From contig NZ_JAEELZ010000002.1 in assembly GCF_016282985.1 (NCBI RefSeq), positions 1 through 33,880 on the forward strand: 33,880 bases of DNA, read 5' to 3'. Each line of letters begins with the position of its first letter. Position 1 is the first letter of the stretch. Made by a program: the position numbers and the translations under genes. Of this stretch, positions 9,593 through 18,439 are shown piece after piece. This DNA is from Methanosphaera sp. Its GTDB lineage: Archaea; Methanobacteriota; Methanobacteria; Methanobacteriales; Methanobacteriaceae. A model generated the notes under the pieces. The model saw only the letters and a program-made list of their open reading frames with translations. It was not told where the DNA came from and did no database searches.

Positions 9593-9608
9593 TTTAGGTT
9601 AACCTAAA
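9593..9608. promoter_or_regulatory. Candidate DtxR/IdeR-type metal-responsive operator
   Basis: TTTAGGTTAACCTAAA is a perfect 16-base palindrome. It closely matches the TTAGGTTAGCCTAACCTAA style of site bound by DtxR/IdeR/MntR-family iron or manganese regulators. It stands 208 bases before sufC. Fe-S assembly genes are frequent targets of such regulators. The regulator itself is not in this window. Confidence 0.5.
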
Positions 9609-9694
9609 TAAAATATCATGATTTAACATTATATTATAGAAAAATACACCAAATTTAATATTTTTAATAAAAGGAAAATATTAAAAAATAACAA

Positions 9695-9720
9695 TGTTAT
9701 ATAACGATGTTACATAACAT
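9695..9720. promoter_or_regulatory. Tandem TGTTA-N2-TAACA-like repeats upstream of sufC
   Basis: TGTTATATAACG at 9695-9706 (core GTTATATAAC is a perfect palindrome) and TGTTACATAACA at 9708-9719 follow each other with 13-base spacing, about 100 bases before sufC. The spacing and symmetry suit cooperative binding of a dimeric regulator. Identity unknown. Confidence 0.4.
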
Positions 9721-9816
9721 TTAAAAATATTATAGAATATATAATTAATAAAGAAAAAGATAGAACGATTTTTTATATAAAATAAAATTAATTATAAATT
9801 AAATTTTGGTGATTAA

Positions 9817-10554
9817 ATGCTACTTGAGATATCGGATTTAGAAGTAGAAGTAGAAGGAAAAAAAATACTTAATGGTGTTAACCTAATTATTAACGAAGGT
9901 GAAACACACGTTTTATTAGGACCTAACGGTGCCGGAAAAAGTACATTGTTCATGACAATATTAGGATTCCCAAATTACAAAGTAACGAACGGAAAAATAG
10001 TTTACAAAGGTCAAGACATTACAGAATTAGAAACTCATGAAAGAATTGCTTTAGGTTTAGGAGTTACATTCCAAAATCCACCTGCAATTAGAGGAGTAAA
10101 ATTAAAAGATTTACTAAAAATCGTTGATGAAAGACACGAATACAAAAGTGACGATGAATTAGACGAAGAAGTAGTAAAATTAGGTGAAAGATTAAAATTA
10201 AACGAACAATTCTTAGAACGTGACGTTAATTTAGGTTTTTCTGGAGGGGAAGTTAAACGTTCAGAATTATTACAATTATTAGCACAACAACCTGATTTTA
10301 TTATGTTTGATGAACCGGATTCTGGAGTAGACATTGAAAACGTTGAATTAATTTCTAAAGAAATTAGTACATTACTAGGCCAGGACGATGAAAACAGCAA
10401 AAAAGGTGGATTATTAATCACACACCTTGGTTACATCTTAAGATTTGTAGATGCAACACATGCACATGTTTTAATTGATGGTAAAATAGCTAGAACTGGA
10501 AATCCAGAAGAAATTATGACCGATATTAGAAAATCAGGATTTGGAGAGGCATAA
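9817..10554 (+). CDS. sufC: Fe-S cluster assembly ATPase SufC
   Basis: A 245-residue ABC-type ATPase that powers the SufBC scaffold building Fe-S clusters in the cytoplasm. Walker A GPNGAGKST is at residues 35-43, the ABC signature is LGFSGGE, and Walker B is FIMFDEPDSGVD. THLGYILRF holds the switch histidine. The start has GGTGAT three bases upstream, matching the end of archaeal 16S rRNA. It is followed by sufB with a one-base gap. Methanogens need many Fe-S clusters and usually carry only SufB and SufC of the Suf set. Confidence 0.93.
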   Translation: MLLEISDLEVEVEGKKILNGVNLIINEGETHVLLGPNGAGKSTLFMTILGFPNYKVTNGKIVYKGQDITELETHERIALGLGVTFQNPPAIRGVKLKDLLKIVDERHEYKSDDELDEEVVKLGERLKLNEQFLERDVNLGFSGGEVKRSELLQLLAQQPDFIMFDEPDSGVDIENVELISKEISTLLGQDDENSKKGGLLITHLGYILRFVDATHAHVLIDGKIARTGNPEEIMTDIRKSGFGEA

Positions 10555-10555
10555 C

Positions 10556-11773
10556 ATGGTTTCAATAAAAGATAAAGCAGAAAGTGCGGTAAATAAAAAA
10601 GCAAAAATAGGTGCAGATATAGATTTAAATGAATATCAAGCTCCTGATATAGATGCACATGAACATATTGATTCATTAGACGATTTAACTAAAAACGATA
10701 AAGAAACTTTAACAAGCGTAGGAATTATGACTGACGAAGAAGAAAGATCAGCTTCATTCTTACAAATGGATCAATCAGAAGTATTTGTTAATAATATGTA
10801 CCCAGGTATAGAAATAATGAGTACTGCACAAGCATTAGAAAAATATGATTGGTTAGCAGATTACATGTGGAATGCTGTTCAAGTAGATGCAGATAAATAT
10901 ACTGCAACAACTGAATTAGGTTCACGAAGTGGATATTTCATAAGAAGTTTACCTGGTGCTAAAGTGGAACTACCTGTCCAAGCATGTATGTATATTGGTG
11001 AAGACACAGTAAGACAAACAGCACACAACATAATCATTGCTGAAGAAGGTTCAGAAATGAATATTATAACTGGTTGTTCAACTGCAAAACACGTAAGTAA
11101 CGCAGCTCACATAGGAGTTTCCGAATTCTATCTTAAAAAAGATTCAAAAGTTTCATTTACTATGGTTCATAGCTGGGCTAAAGAAGTGGATGTAAGACCT
11201 AGAACTGGAGTAATAATGGATGACAATAGTACATACATCTCAAATTACATATTAACAAAACCTGTTAGAAACATCCAAGCTTACCCAACAGCATATGCTA
11301 ACGGACAAAATACAAAAGTATTCTTCCAATCAATACTTGCAGGAAAAGATGATTCAGTAATAGACCAAGGATCAAGAACAGAATTAAATGGTATAAACTC
11401 TCAATCAGAAATGATTACCAGAGCAATTTCCGAAGATGAATCAACAATCATTACAAGAGGAGACTTACACGGAAAGGCTCATGAAGCAAAAGGTCACTTA
11501 GAATGTATGGGATTAATCTTATCCGATGACTCAAAAATATATTCCATTCCTGAATTAAGAGGAGACTGTACAGATATGGAACTATCACACGAAGCAGCTG
11601 TAGGAAAAATTGCTGAAGCAGAAATACAATACTTAATGGCAAGAGGATTAACCGAAGATGAAGCTGCTTCTATGATTGTTAGAGGTTTCTTAGACATTGA
11701 TATTAAAGGATTACCTGAAGAACTTGCAAAAGAAACTAAAAACATCATGGATTTAAGTATGGAAGGAATGTAA
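10556..11773 (+). CDS. sufB: Fe-S cluster assembly scaffold SufB/SufD family
   Basis: A 405-residue SufBD-fold scaffold protein, partner of SufC. The middle section shows the right-handed beta-helix style of the family: IIAEEGSEMNIITGCSTAKH, then a TELNGINSQSEMITRAI stretch and GDLHGKAHEAKGHLECMGL. It is followed by IPELRGDCTDMELSHEAAVGKI, which holds a conserved cysteine and histidine. I use the ATG at 10556 because GGAGAGG at the end of sufC is a good ribosome site. The longer frame begins at a TTG within sufC. SufD seems to be absent, as is usual in methanogens, so SufB probably works as a homodimer. Confidence 0.9.
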   Translation: MVSIKDKAESAVNKKAKIGADIDLNEYQAPDIDAHEHIDSLDDLTKNDKETLTSVGIMTDEEERSASFLQMDQSEVFVNNMYPGIEIMSTAQALEKYDWLADYMWNAVQVDADKYTATTELGSRSGYFIRSLPGAKVELPVQACMYIGEDTVRQTAHNIIIAEEGSEMNIITGCSTAKHVSNAAHIGVSEFYLKKDSKVSFTMVHSWAKEVDVRPRTGVIMDDNSTYISNYILTKPVRNIQAYPTAYANGQNTKVFFQSILAGKDDSVIDQGSRTELNGINSQSEMITRAISEDESTIITRGDLHGKAHEAKGHLECMGLILSDDSKIYSIPELRGDCTDMELSHEAAVGKIAEAEIQYLMARGLTEDEAASMIVRGFLDIDIKGLPEELAKETKNIMDLSMEGM

Positions 11774-11921
11774 TATTTCTTCATATCTTTTTTTTAAAAA
11801 AAATATATTAAACTCCAAATAAAAAAAGACTATTTTTAAAATATGTATAAAAATTTTGTAAAATAAGATTTATAAAAAAAGTTATTGATAAAATAACCAA
11901 TTGATTATTTTATATTCCGAA
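11774..11921. terminator. Terminator region between sufB and the PRC-barrel gene
   Basis: Directly after sufB is a run of eight T residues, a typical archaeal stop signal for transcription. Nearer the convergent gene, ATAAAATAA/TTATTTTAT form a 9-base perfect stem at 11888-11913 around an 8-base loop. Confidence 0.5.
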
Positions 11922-12191
11922 TTATCCTGAGATAATAATAAATTCACCGACTTTTTCAACTTTACCGAATGGTATAATTAATAAGTCACCATTACGTTTT
12001 GCACCTTTAACATTAATATTTCTTTCAGTTTCTGTTCTAATAACAATATCGGTGATTTTTCCTGTTTTTTCATCAATAGTTAATTCTTCAAGATTTCCTA
12101 AGATACGAGCATTACTTGTAGCAACTTGATATCCTTTGATATCCGCCCATAACTTTTCTTCTCCTTTAATTAATTCCCTTTCATTAGTCAT
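11922..12191 (-). CDS. PRC-barrel domain protein
   Basis: An 89-residue protein with the pattern of a single PRC-barrel: a short strand-rich domain with GYQVATSNARILGNLEELTID, then KTGKITDIVIR and a closing LLIIPFGKVEKVGEFIIIS. Small archaeal PRC-barrel proteins are common and mostly uncharacterised. Relatives in other systems bind RNA or photosynthetic or cell-division partners. The ATG has AGGTGG just upstream. It is monocistronic or nearly so, with cobY upstream on the same strand after about 100 bases. No specific role can be given. Confidence 0.75.
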   Translation of the reverse strand: MTNERELIKGEEKLWADIKGYQVATSNARILGNLEELTIDEKTGKITDIVIRTETERNINVKGAKRNGDLLIIPFGKVEKVGEFIIISG

Positions 12192-12290
12192 TACTGTCCA
12201 CCTAAAGTTTTTATAGTTACTTATTTTGGTATAATTATGATATAATCTATGTAATCTAAACTATATATAATTTATTTTTTTTACAAAAAA

Positions 12291-12884
12291 TCATTTTTTA
12301 ATATAAATCTCTGATAAATTTAAATCATTCAATGTGTTTATGTTAAAAGCCAACTCAATGTTTTGTGATTGATATATTGTCTGATCTTGTTCATCATTAT
12401 TGGCTAATAATAAATTTACCCCCGTCGGAACCAATCCCTCAAAAACCAGAGTAGGCTTGATACCATGTTCGATAAATAAAGATTCAGGAACTGAAACACA
12501 CATAGCGGGTTTATTTCGTTCAAAATAATGTTTAAATACATCATCCAATTGTTCAGCAGTCACTAATGGCAAATCTGCAACAATGGTCATAATTACTTCA
12601 TCTTTTTCAACATATTCCCTATTTGAAAGAACTTCAGATAAATCCTCAATATAACCTTTACCGGAAGTAGGCACTATTGTAACCGGAAATTTTTTCATGA
12701 ATTTAGCCGTTAAAGGAGTGTTATCACTAACAGCCACCAATATTTTATCAACATATCTGGATTCCAACAACGCATCAACAACATAATTAATCATAGGTTT
12801 ATTATTGACTTCAACCATAGGTTTTTCACAATCCAAATCCATCCTAGTTCCTTTTCCACCTGCCATAATTAATGCAGTAGTCAT
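12291..12884 (-). CDS. cobY: Adenosylcobinamide-phosphate guanylyltransferase
   Basis: A 197-residue nucleotidyltransferase of the archaeal CobY type. It activates adenosylcobinamide phosphate with GTP for assembly of cobamides, which Mtr and the methanol methyltransferases need. The N-terminal ALIMAGGKGTRM loop and the EKPMVEVNNKPMI segment are the nucleotide-binding signature. VADLPLVTAEQLDDV later carries the metal-binding aspartate region. I start at the ATG at 12884, with GTGATT just before it, rather than the TTG 12 bases upstream. General MobA-like nucleotidyltransferases are the main alternative, but length and the opening motif favour CobY. Confidence 0.75.
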   Translation of the reverse strand: MTTALIMAGGKGTRMDLDCEKPMVEVNNKPMINYVVDALLESRYVDKILVAVSDNTPLTAKFMKKFPVTIVPTSGKGYIEDLSEVLSNREYVEKDEVIMTIVADLPLVTAEQLDDVFKHYFERNKPAMCVSVPESLFIEHGIKPTLVFEGLVPTGVNLLLANNDEQDQTIYQSQNIELAFNINTLNDLNLSEIYIKK

Positions 12885-13007
12885 AATCACACCCAATACA
12901 AAGATTTTAATTTAAGATAATATTATTTATAATTAGAAGATATACTAAATATTTATTAATAGAAAAAAAAGATATTAAAATAATCAAATAATACGAAGGT
13001 AAAAGAA

Positions 13008-13880
13008 ATGTTAGAAAATTTAAAAACCGTTATTTTATTAGGTTTTATGTCTGCAATTCTGGTAATAATTTTTGGATTCATAGGTAGCCTATTAAATTTA
13101 GGAAGACTGGGAATACTTATCGGAGTTTTATTTGCAATAGTTATGAATTTTGTGTCTTATTTTTATAGTGATAAAATAGCATTAGGTTCATATAATGCTC
13201 AAATTGTTTCAGAACAGGAATCACCAAATCTCCATAGAATAGTGGAAGATTTGGCTAATCATGCAGGAATCAAAAAACCTAGAATTGCAATAATCAGGTC
13301 AAATGATCCAAACGCATTTGCAACAGGCCGAAACCAAAGTCATGCAGCAATAGCAGTTACAACAGGAATATTGGAATTATTAAATGAAGAAGAATTAAGA
13401 GGAGTACTTTCCCACGAAATGGGACACATCAAAAATAGAGATATTTTAATAAGTTCCGTAGCAGCAACAATTGCAGGAATGATAGTGGCTGTTGCCAGTT
13501 GGGGTAGATATGCATTCATATTCTCAAATAATGATAATGGACTAATGGATGTTGTTGGTTCAATATTACTTGCAATATTAGGTCCATTAGCCGCTACAAT
13601 TATCCAATTATCAATCAGTAGAGCAAGAGAATTTAAAGCTGATGCAACAGGTGCAGAAATTTGTGGAAATCCATTAGCACTTGCCAGTGCATTAAGAAAA
13701 TTAGAATTTGGAACAACACAACATCCAATGCAAAATGCTAAAGAAACGGATGCTCATATGTTTATAATGAATCCTTTTGGAAATGCCGGTAATAAACTAA
13801 AAAATTTATTCTCAACCCATCCTGAAACAAGCGAAAGAATTAGAAGATTAGAAAGTATGGCAGGAAGACCATTAAACTAA
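13008..13880 (+). CDS. htpX: HtpX-type membrane zinc metalloprotease
   Basis: A 290-residue M48 peptidase of the HtpX family, a membrane quality-control protease. Two hydrophobic segments occupy roughly residues 8-52. The catalytic zinc motif HEMGH is at 136-140. Two more hydrophobic segments follow (about 147-170 and 180-205), then SRAREFKADATGAEICG with the third zinc ligand glutamate. AAGGT lies ahead of the ATG. It converges on mmp14, with five bases between the stops. Complete and of normal family length. Confidence 0.92.
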   Translation: MLENLKTVILLGFMSAILVIIFGFIGSLLNLGRLGILIGVLFAIVMNFVSYFYSDKIALGSYNAQIVSEQESPNLHRIVEDLANHAGIKKPRIAIIRSNDPNAFATGRNQSHAAIAVTTGILELLNEEELRGVLSHEMGHIKNRDILISSVAATIAGMIVAVASWGRYAFIFSNNDNGLMDVVGSILLAILGPLAATIIQLSISRAREFKADATGAEICGNPLALASALRKLEFGTTQHPMQNAKETDAHMFIMNPFGNAGNKLKNLFSTHPETSERIRRLESMAGRPLN

Positions 13881-13885
13881 TTTTT

Positions 13886-15247
13886 CTATTTTTTATTTTT
13901 TAAAATCCTTTGTTGCATTATACAAAAACCTTTTTTTGAACCGCCTATCGGATTAGTAGGTGTACCCAATGAGTTCATGCAACGAGCCATCATCAATGCC
14001 CCCATAGCCAAACCATCCTCGGCAAATATTATTTCTTTGAACATTCCGTTTAAATATTTATGAATTAACTTAGGTTTTTGACCAGTAGTGCCTGCACGTC
14101 CTGTTATACCAAGAGTCATATTTTCAGACAAGAGATTTAACCTTTTTGTTTCATCAAGTAATCTTTTAATGTAATATGCGTAAAAATCATCAATCTGAAG
14201 CATGACTGCGTTAATATCTGAAACATCAACACAATCATTAAATGTGTTTAATAATTTTTCTTCATTGTTTATACGAGAACCGATAATTTTTACATCAAGA
14301 TTATTTTTATTCTGTGAATATACATTCACCAATCCAAAATTATCAACATCCAAAGGTACTTCCATAATATCAATAAATGTATGCATTTTTTCTGTTATTT
14401 CATACAAAGTTTCTTCATTTAATTCAGCTGTTTTATGATTATTCTTTATGTCAATGGTTGAATAATTATCGTTTAATATTCCACAACCCCTTAACAATAT
14501 ATCAGAAATACCGCCTGCCAGACCAACATAATTACATAACAAATTAGCGTATGGTTTTGTATCATCAATTACCTGACCAGCAAGTGTTGTTCCCATGTCG
14601 ATGGATATTATAGGATTACGATAATCTATCGATGAACTTTTTGCAGCCAATTTAATACCTGCAGTAACAAGTTCCCCCTCCATTTCATTGGAAAGAACCC
14701 CTGTTGTTTTAGGGGGTGTAACACTTACTATAGAGCCATCAAATTGAATGTTGTTAAAGAATGAAAATTTTCTTATATGTTCAGGAATATTGTTAACTGA
14801 AAAAGGTGCCGTCATTTGTGAAGGTTTAATACCTATATTCAAACAAGCATCGGAGAGCGCCTTGATAATAAGACCCATTTCATTAGACAAATTAGAAATT
14901 GCTATTACTCCCGTTGAACGAACAACAAAATCAATGTCCTGAACAGTCATTTGAACTTGTTTTAAAGAATCAAGAATAGTTTGGGAAATACTTTCTTCTA
15001 TAGCCTCTTTTGACAGTTCTTTATTCCATATAGTATAACCGAATACTTCCTCAGATTCTTTAGGAGGCCTGATATCTCTGGTTAGATTAACCACTTTATT
15101 AATCTGATAACTTTGATTTGTTTTAATGTTGGTTGTTACAATAATTGATTTAATAGTAGTATTTCCTAACTCAACAGACAATACTGTAAAAAATTGATCT
15201 TTGATTAAAGAAGGGGAGATTTGGGGAAGTGATATTTTTTCGTACAT
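13886..15247 (-). CDS. mmp14: Methanogenesis marker protein 14
   Basis: A 453-residue protein that I recognise as the methanogen-specific marker 14 family. Two glycine/threonine loops, SVELGNTTIK near residue 26 and SIDMGTTLAGQ in the middle, look like the phosphate-binding loops of the ASKHA (actin/hexokinase/Hsp70) fold. GITGRAGTTGQKP is a third such segment. This resembles the ATPase part of proteins that reductively activate corrinoid methyltransferases, but no Fe-S cysteine cluster is visible. The ATG at 15247 lies four bases after the mtrH stop. A longer TTG frame overlaps mtrH and is rejected. Cotranscription with mtr suggests service to the Mtr complex. That is inference. Confidence 0.75.
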   Translation of the reverse strand: MYEKISLPQISPSLIKDQFFTVLSVELGNTTIKSIIVTTNIKTNQSYQINKVVNLTRDIRPPKESEEVFGYTIWNKELSKEAIEESISQTILDSLKQVQMTVQDIDFVVRSTGVIAISNLSNEMGLIIKALSDACLNIGIKPSQMTAPFSVNNIPEHIRKFSFFNNIQFDGSIVSVTPPKTTGVLSNEMEGELVTAGIKLAAKSSSIDYRNPIISIDMGTTLAGQVIDDTKPYANLLCNYVGLAGGISDILLRGCGILNDNYSTIDIKNNHKTAELNEETLYEITEKMHTFIDIMEVPLDVDNFGLVNVYSQNKNNLDVKIIGSRINNEEKLLNTFNDCVDVSDINAVMLQIDDFYAYYIKRLLDETKRLNLLSENMTLGITGRAGTTGQKPKLIHKYLNGMFKEIIFAEDGLAMGALMMARCMNSLGTPTNPIGGSKKGFCIMQQRILKNKK

Positions 15248-15251
15248 AGTA

Positions 15252-16184
15252 TCATAGTAAAATATTATAAGGATGTGAATCAACAGGTTGTATCTTTATT
15301 TCTTCGTTTGCTTCAGCAATAAACATATCCGTCATTGCACAGGCAGTGAAAGCTTTTTTGGTATTTTCAATCGGTCCAAATAGAACAAAGTCTCCTCCAA
15401 CCATTTGTTGAACAATATTTGCACCCACATCACATACAGGCCATACTTCAGGGTTTTCTTTTTTATATTGTTTAATCCATTCCCATGCTGAAGGTACATT
15501 GTGAACACCACTGCCTGCAGGATATCCCCATTTACTCTTTTCTTTTAAAGTGGTTCTGATTGCAATTCCTCCACCCTGTCCTAATGGAGTAACAGCAACA
15601 TCCATCAATGGCTTAATAATACCACAATCATCGGCAATTTCCAATAGACCTTTTTCTAAAATTCCTGAACCATTTTCCCATAAATCTATTTTTCCATCAG
15701 AACCTGGATTTGTAGGGTTAAAACCTAAAATTATTGAGGATGTAATGTCAGAATTTGTTAAAGCTTCAATTTCTTCATCGTCTATAGACATGTTTATTGA
15801 ATTATAGATAGTTCTTTCGGATAATCCTATTTCAGTCACATAAGCTGAACCTGCTATTCTAGCTTCAGCAGCTGTTGAATCTATTAAAAAAGGAGAATCT
15901 GAAATTTCACTTACAAAGTCAACATATTTTAGTAAAGCTTCAGGTGTTGAACCGAATATTTGTACAATTGCCGGATTTCCGGTTAAATCAGCCATTTCAT
16001 CCATTTCATTTAATAATGTTTCAGCTTTTTCTTTATCAAATATACCCTTGTTTTCATCAGACAGTATGTTATGTCCTGCATAAAAAATTGTTCCAGCCAA
16101 TGCTGTTGGATATTCACCAGGCTGCCCTCCAATTTTTACACCATATATATCAAATACTTCTTGTTTTTTCTCAAATTTGAACAT
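15252..16184 (-). CDS. mtrH: Tetrahydromethanopterin S-methyltransferase subunit H
   Basis: A 310-residue soluble TIM-barrel subunit that transfers the methyl group from methyl-H4MPT to the cobamide of MtrA. The opening FKFEKKQEVFDIYGVKIGGQPGE is split over typical strands of the family, and the ILGFNPTNPGSDGKIDLWENG and VTPLGQGGGIAIRTTLKEKS segments are diagnostic. GGGGATAATC precedes the ATG. It is the last structural gene of mtrEDCBAFGH. Length is normal. Confidence 0.94.
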   Translation of the reverse strand: MFKFEKKQEVFDIYGVKIGGQPGEYPTALAGTIFYAGHNILSDENKGIFDKEKAETLLNEMDEMADLTGNPAIVQIFGSTPEALLKYVDFVSEISDSPFLIDSTAAEARIAGSAYVTEIGLSERTIYNSINMSIDDEEIEALTNSDITSSIILGFNPTNPGSDGKIDLWENGSGILEKGLLEIADDCGIIKPLMDVAVTPLGQGGGIAIRTTLKEKSKWGYPAGSGVHNVPSAWEWIKQYKKENPEVWPVCDVGANIVQQMVGGDFVLFGPIENTKKAFTACAMTDMFIAEANEEIKIQPVDSHPYNILL

Positions 16185-16199
16185 GATTATCCCCTAACT

Positions 16200-16394
16200 C
16201 TAAATAATATGAAATTTTAGCATAATGATTATAAACAATAATGCTATAATTATACCATACAATATTCCAATGTCTCTGCCTAAAGTTTTTCCTGTTTGCT
16301 GTGAAAATTCACCGTGTGATTCCTCTAATTTTTCTTCCAATTTATCCAATCTTTCATTAATGGCCATTAAATCATTTTTTAAATTATCAGACAT
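16200..16394 (-). CDS. mtrG: Tetrahydromethanopterin S-methyltransferase subunit G
   Basis: A 64-residue single-span membrane subunit of Mtr. The N-terminal half is charged and helical ([19 protein letters not shown], probably a coiled coil in the stalk), followed by a hydrophobic helix at about residues 43-62. Its ATG shares one base with the mtrF stop (TAATG), a coupling seen repeatedly in this operon. Confidence 0.92.
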   Translation of the reverse strand: MSDNLKNDLMAINERLDKLEEKLEESHGEFSQQTGKTLGRDIGILYGIIIALLFIIIMLKFHII

Positions 16395-16579
16395 TACAAT
16401 CCCCCACTATAAAAAATTATGGGAATTCCAACAACTATGAGTGTTAATATAAATCCGATGATAATACCCATCCGAGTATTGCCAACTGCAGAAACCAACC
16501 TCTGATTTCTACCGATAATCTGAGTTTTATACTCTATGGATTCTGTTAATTTTTTTATATTGTTTAATGTATTTTTCAT
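16394..16579 (-). CDS. mtrF: Tetrahydromethanopterin S-methyltransferase subunit F
   Basis: A 61-residue Mtr subunit with a basic N-terminal half (NRQRL-like segment [16 protein letters not shown]) and one C-terminal membrane helix, about residues 36-58. It resembles the C-terminal anchor of MtrA, to which it is related in the family. It overlaps mtrA by four bases (ATGA) and mtrG by one. Confidence 0.92.
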   Translation of the reverse strand: MKNTLNNIKKLTESIEYKTQIIGRNQRLVSAVGNTRMGIIIGFILTLIVVGIPIIFYSGGL

Positions 16580-17337
16580 AATTTTAAACTCCAGAATAAT
16601 ATTAATATTAGAACCAAAGTTAGAACAAATCCTATAACAATGCCTTGAACTTTACCGGCATAATAACCTGAAGAAAATTTTTCCAAACTTCCAATTTCAT
16701 TAACTTCTGATTTTAAATGACGGATTCTGTTTTCAATTTCCAATAATTTTAATGCTGATGAATCAACCGATGATGTTGAAGTTTCCATTAATTCATATGA
16801 TGAATCGTCCTCTTCCTCTTCTTCTTTTTCATTCAATTGAATTATCATCGGTTCTTCTTCAAAACAACCCGGATCATTTTCAATACACTCATTTATCTTA
16901 GCTGAAATATCATCAAGATTTTCATTATTTATCATGTCAATTATTGTTAATTGTTCCTGAAATCTTTCAACTGCTTCGATAGGTAAATTTTCTACAAATG
17001 GAATTGCCCCTGGAGAACCTAAAATTGATTTAGTATCTGGATCAATACCGTTATCATACAATGCTTTAACTGTTTCTCCAGTTATATGTCCCTGTACTTC
17101 CGAACCGCAGACAATTAAAAATCTTAAATTAGGATTTGAAACTATATTTGTAACTACTTTTTCAATTCCCAAATTTTCTGTATGTAATGGTCCGGCGATA
17201 GCTGCCCCCAAATTAACCACTTCATCATTCATCTTTGAACCTAAAGTAACTACTGCTACAGGACATTGTGGATCACCAACACTATAATCTCCTGTCTCTA
17301 AAGGCCATCCATCAATAACTTCTTTTTTATCAACCAT
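16576..17337 (-). CDS. mtrA: Tetrahydromethanopterin S-methyltransferase subunit A
   Basis: The 253-residue corrinoid-binding subunit. The cobamide's lower-ligand histidine is visible in [12 protein letters not shown] and counts to residue 84, the position reported for the family. [13 protein letters not shown] lies at about 49-61. An acidic linker with EKEEEEEDD at about 170 leads to a C-terminal membrane helix (about 228-251) that anchors the cobamide domain to the sodium-pumping part. The ATG lies 13 bases after mtrB. The linker is longer and more acidic than I would expect, otherwise typical. Confidence 0.94.
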   Translation of the reverse strand: MVDKKEVIDGWPLETGDYSVGDPQCPVAVVTLGSKMNDEVVNLGAAIAGPLHTENLGIEKVVTNIVSNPNLRFLIVCGSEVQGHITGETVKALYDNGIDPDTKSILGSPGAIPFVENLPIEAVERFQEQLTIIDMINNENLDDISAKINECIENDPGCFEEEPMIIQLNEKEEEEEDDSSYELMETSTSSVDSSALKLLEIENRIRHLKSEVNEIGSLEKFSSGYYAGKVQGIVIGFVLTLVLILILFWSLKL

Positions 17338-17350
17338 AGACTCACCTTTT

Positions 17351-17653
17351 CTACACCAACAATAATATAAATATTAATGCCAATATTACTCCAATTACAA
17401 TATTTGTTAACATACCTGCTTTGTGATATATTCCTTCACGACCTGGTTGAGATAACCTTGAAGTTGAATTAGGATCAAAAGAGGATTCCAAATCAATTAT
17501 TGCTTCTTCTATTTTATCCAATTGTGATAAGAGTTCTTCAGTAGGAAATGCTGTAGACTTTACACCACCAACTATACCCTGACCTATAACCCCAGTATTT
17601 ACATCCATTTCTAAATTATCATCTATTATAATTTTTGATGTTTCAATAACCAT
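17351..17653 (-). CDS. mtrB: Tetrahydromethanopterin S-methyltransferase subunit B
   Basis: A 100-residue subunit with a soluble N-terminal part and one C-terminal membrane helix (about residues 82-100). The mtrC stop TAA is followed at once by its ATG (TAAATG), with GGGGATGAT inside mtrC as ribosome site. It probably helps join MtrA to the membrane core. Confidence 0.92.
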   Translation of the reverse strand: MVIETSKIIIDDNLEMDVNTGVIGQGIVGGVKSTAFPTEELLSQLDKIEEAIIDLESSFDPNSTSRLSQPGREGIYHKAGMLTNIVIGVILALIFILLLV

Positions 17654-18439
17654 TTAATCATCCCCGTCATCAATCGGCCATAATCCAAATCTTCTAATCG
17701 ATGCTGCCTGCTGTTTAGTATATATGACATATTTTCTGAAAAATACAATCCATCCAATTAATGATATCAAAAGATAAAGCATCCAGAACTGTGAATTTAA
17801 GATACTGATAATAGAAATTACCATTAACATTAAAAATGCATTTGAACATGCCAAAGACAAAGTCCTATATTGATCTTCATTAGGTCCCATACATGAATTA
17901 TACGGATTCTGAATTGCCATTACTGCCATAATCATTATTAGTAATATTAGACCGGTCTGAATAACCTCTTCATAAATTACACTCTGATTATATGTATGTG
18001 CAATCAGACAAGACATTGATATCAGCACTATCAATGAAGCTAATGTAATTGATATGAATGCTTTGGATAATATTTCTACCTGAATCTTAAAAATATGTTT
18101 ACAAATCATTGACACAATATATGAAAGAATTATAGCTATTAATATACCCATTATAGGAAATGCTATTGACAGTTTTAGATAGGATGATATTAAGATTGCC
18201 GAAACATAACTGACTAATGCAACAGCCATCAGCATATATATTATAGAAGGAACACCCGTACCCAAACTATATTTTCCTATATGACGCAACGTATTGGTAG
18301 CGTATGCTGTTGCCAGGACTGAAGCTATGATTACAAGGATACCTCCCACCAGATATATCTGACTGCCATATATGCACAAGATACTTATAATTAATGTTAC
18401 CAACATGATAATTTGATTTGGTATTAAATCCTCAGCCAT
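17654..18439 (-). CDS. mtrC: Tetrahydromethanopterin S-methyltransferase subunit C
   Basis: A 261-residue integral membrane protein with about seven or eight hydrophobic spans, one of the three large subunits (C, D, E) forming the sodium-translocating core of Mtr. The loop YATNTLRHIGKYSLGTGVPS between the early spans is family-typical, as is the C-terminal RRFGLWPIDDGDD tail. It overlaps mtrD by eight bases. Confidence 0.93.
   Translation of the reverse strand: MAEDLIPNQIIMLVTLIISILCIYGSQIYLVGGILVIIASVLATAYATNTLRHIGKYSLGTGVPSIIYMLMAVALVSYVSAILISSYLKLSIAFPIMGILIAIILSYIVSMICKHIFKIQVEILSKAFISITLASLIVLISMSCLIAHTYNQSVIYEEVIQTGLILLIMIMAVMAIQNPYNSCMGPNEDQYRTLSLACSNAFLMLMVISIISILNSQFWMLYLLISLIGWIVFFRKYVIYTKQQAASIRRFGLWPIDDGDD

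Larger units (their letters stand above)
9243..9816. promoter_or_regulatory. Divergent control region between mvhDGA and sufCB
   Basis: 574 bases with no gene, carrying promoters for both operons. It holds three unrelated palindrome classes, listed separately: the TGTACA cluster near mvhD, the TTTAGGTTAACCTAAA box in the middle, and the TGTTA/TAACA pair nearer sufC. TATA-like tracts occur on the plus strand at about 9629-9640 and 9770-9778. The second is close to sufC. Such a density of symmetric sites suggests that both operons are regulated. Confidence 0.6.
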
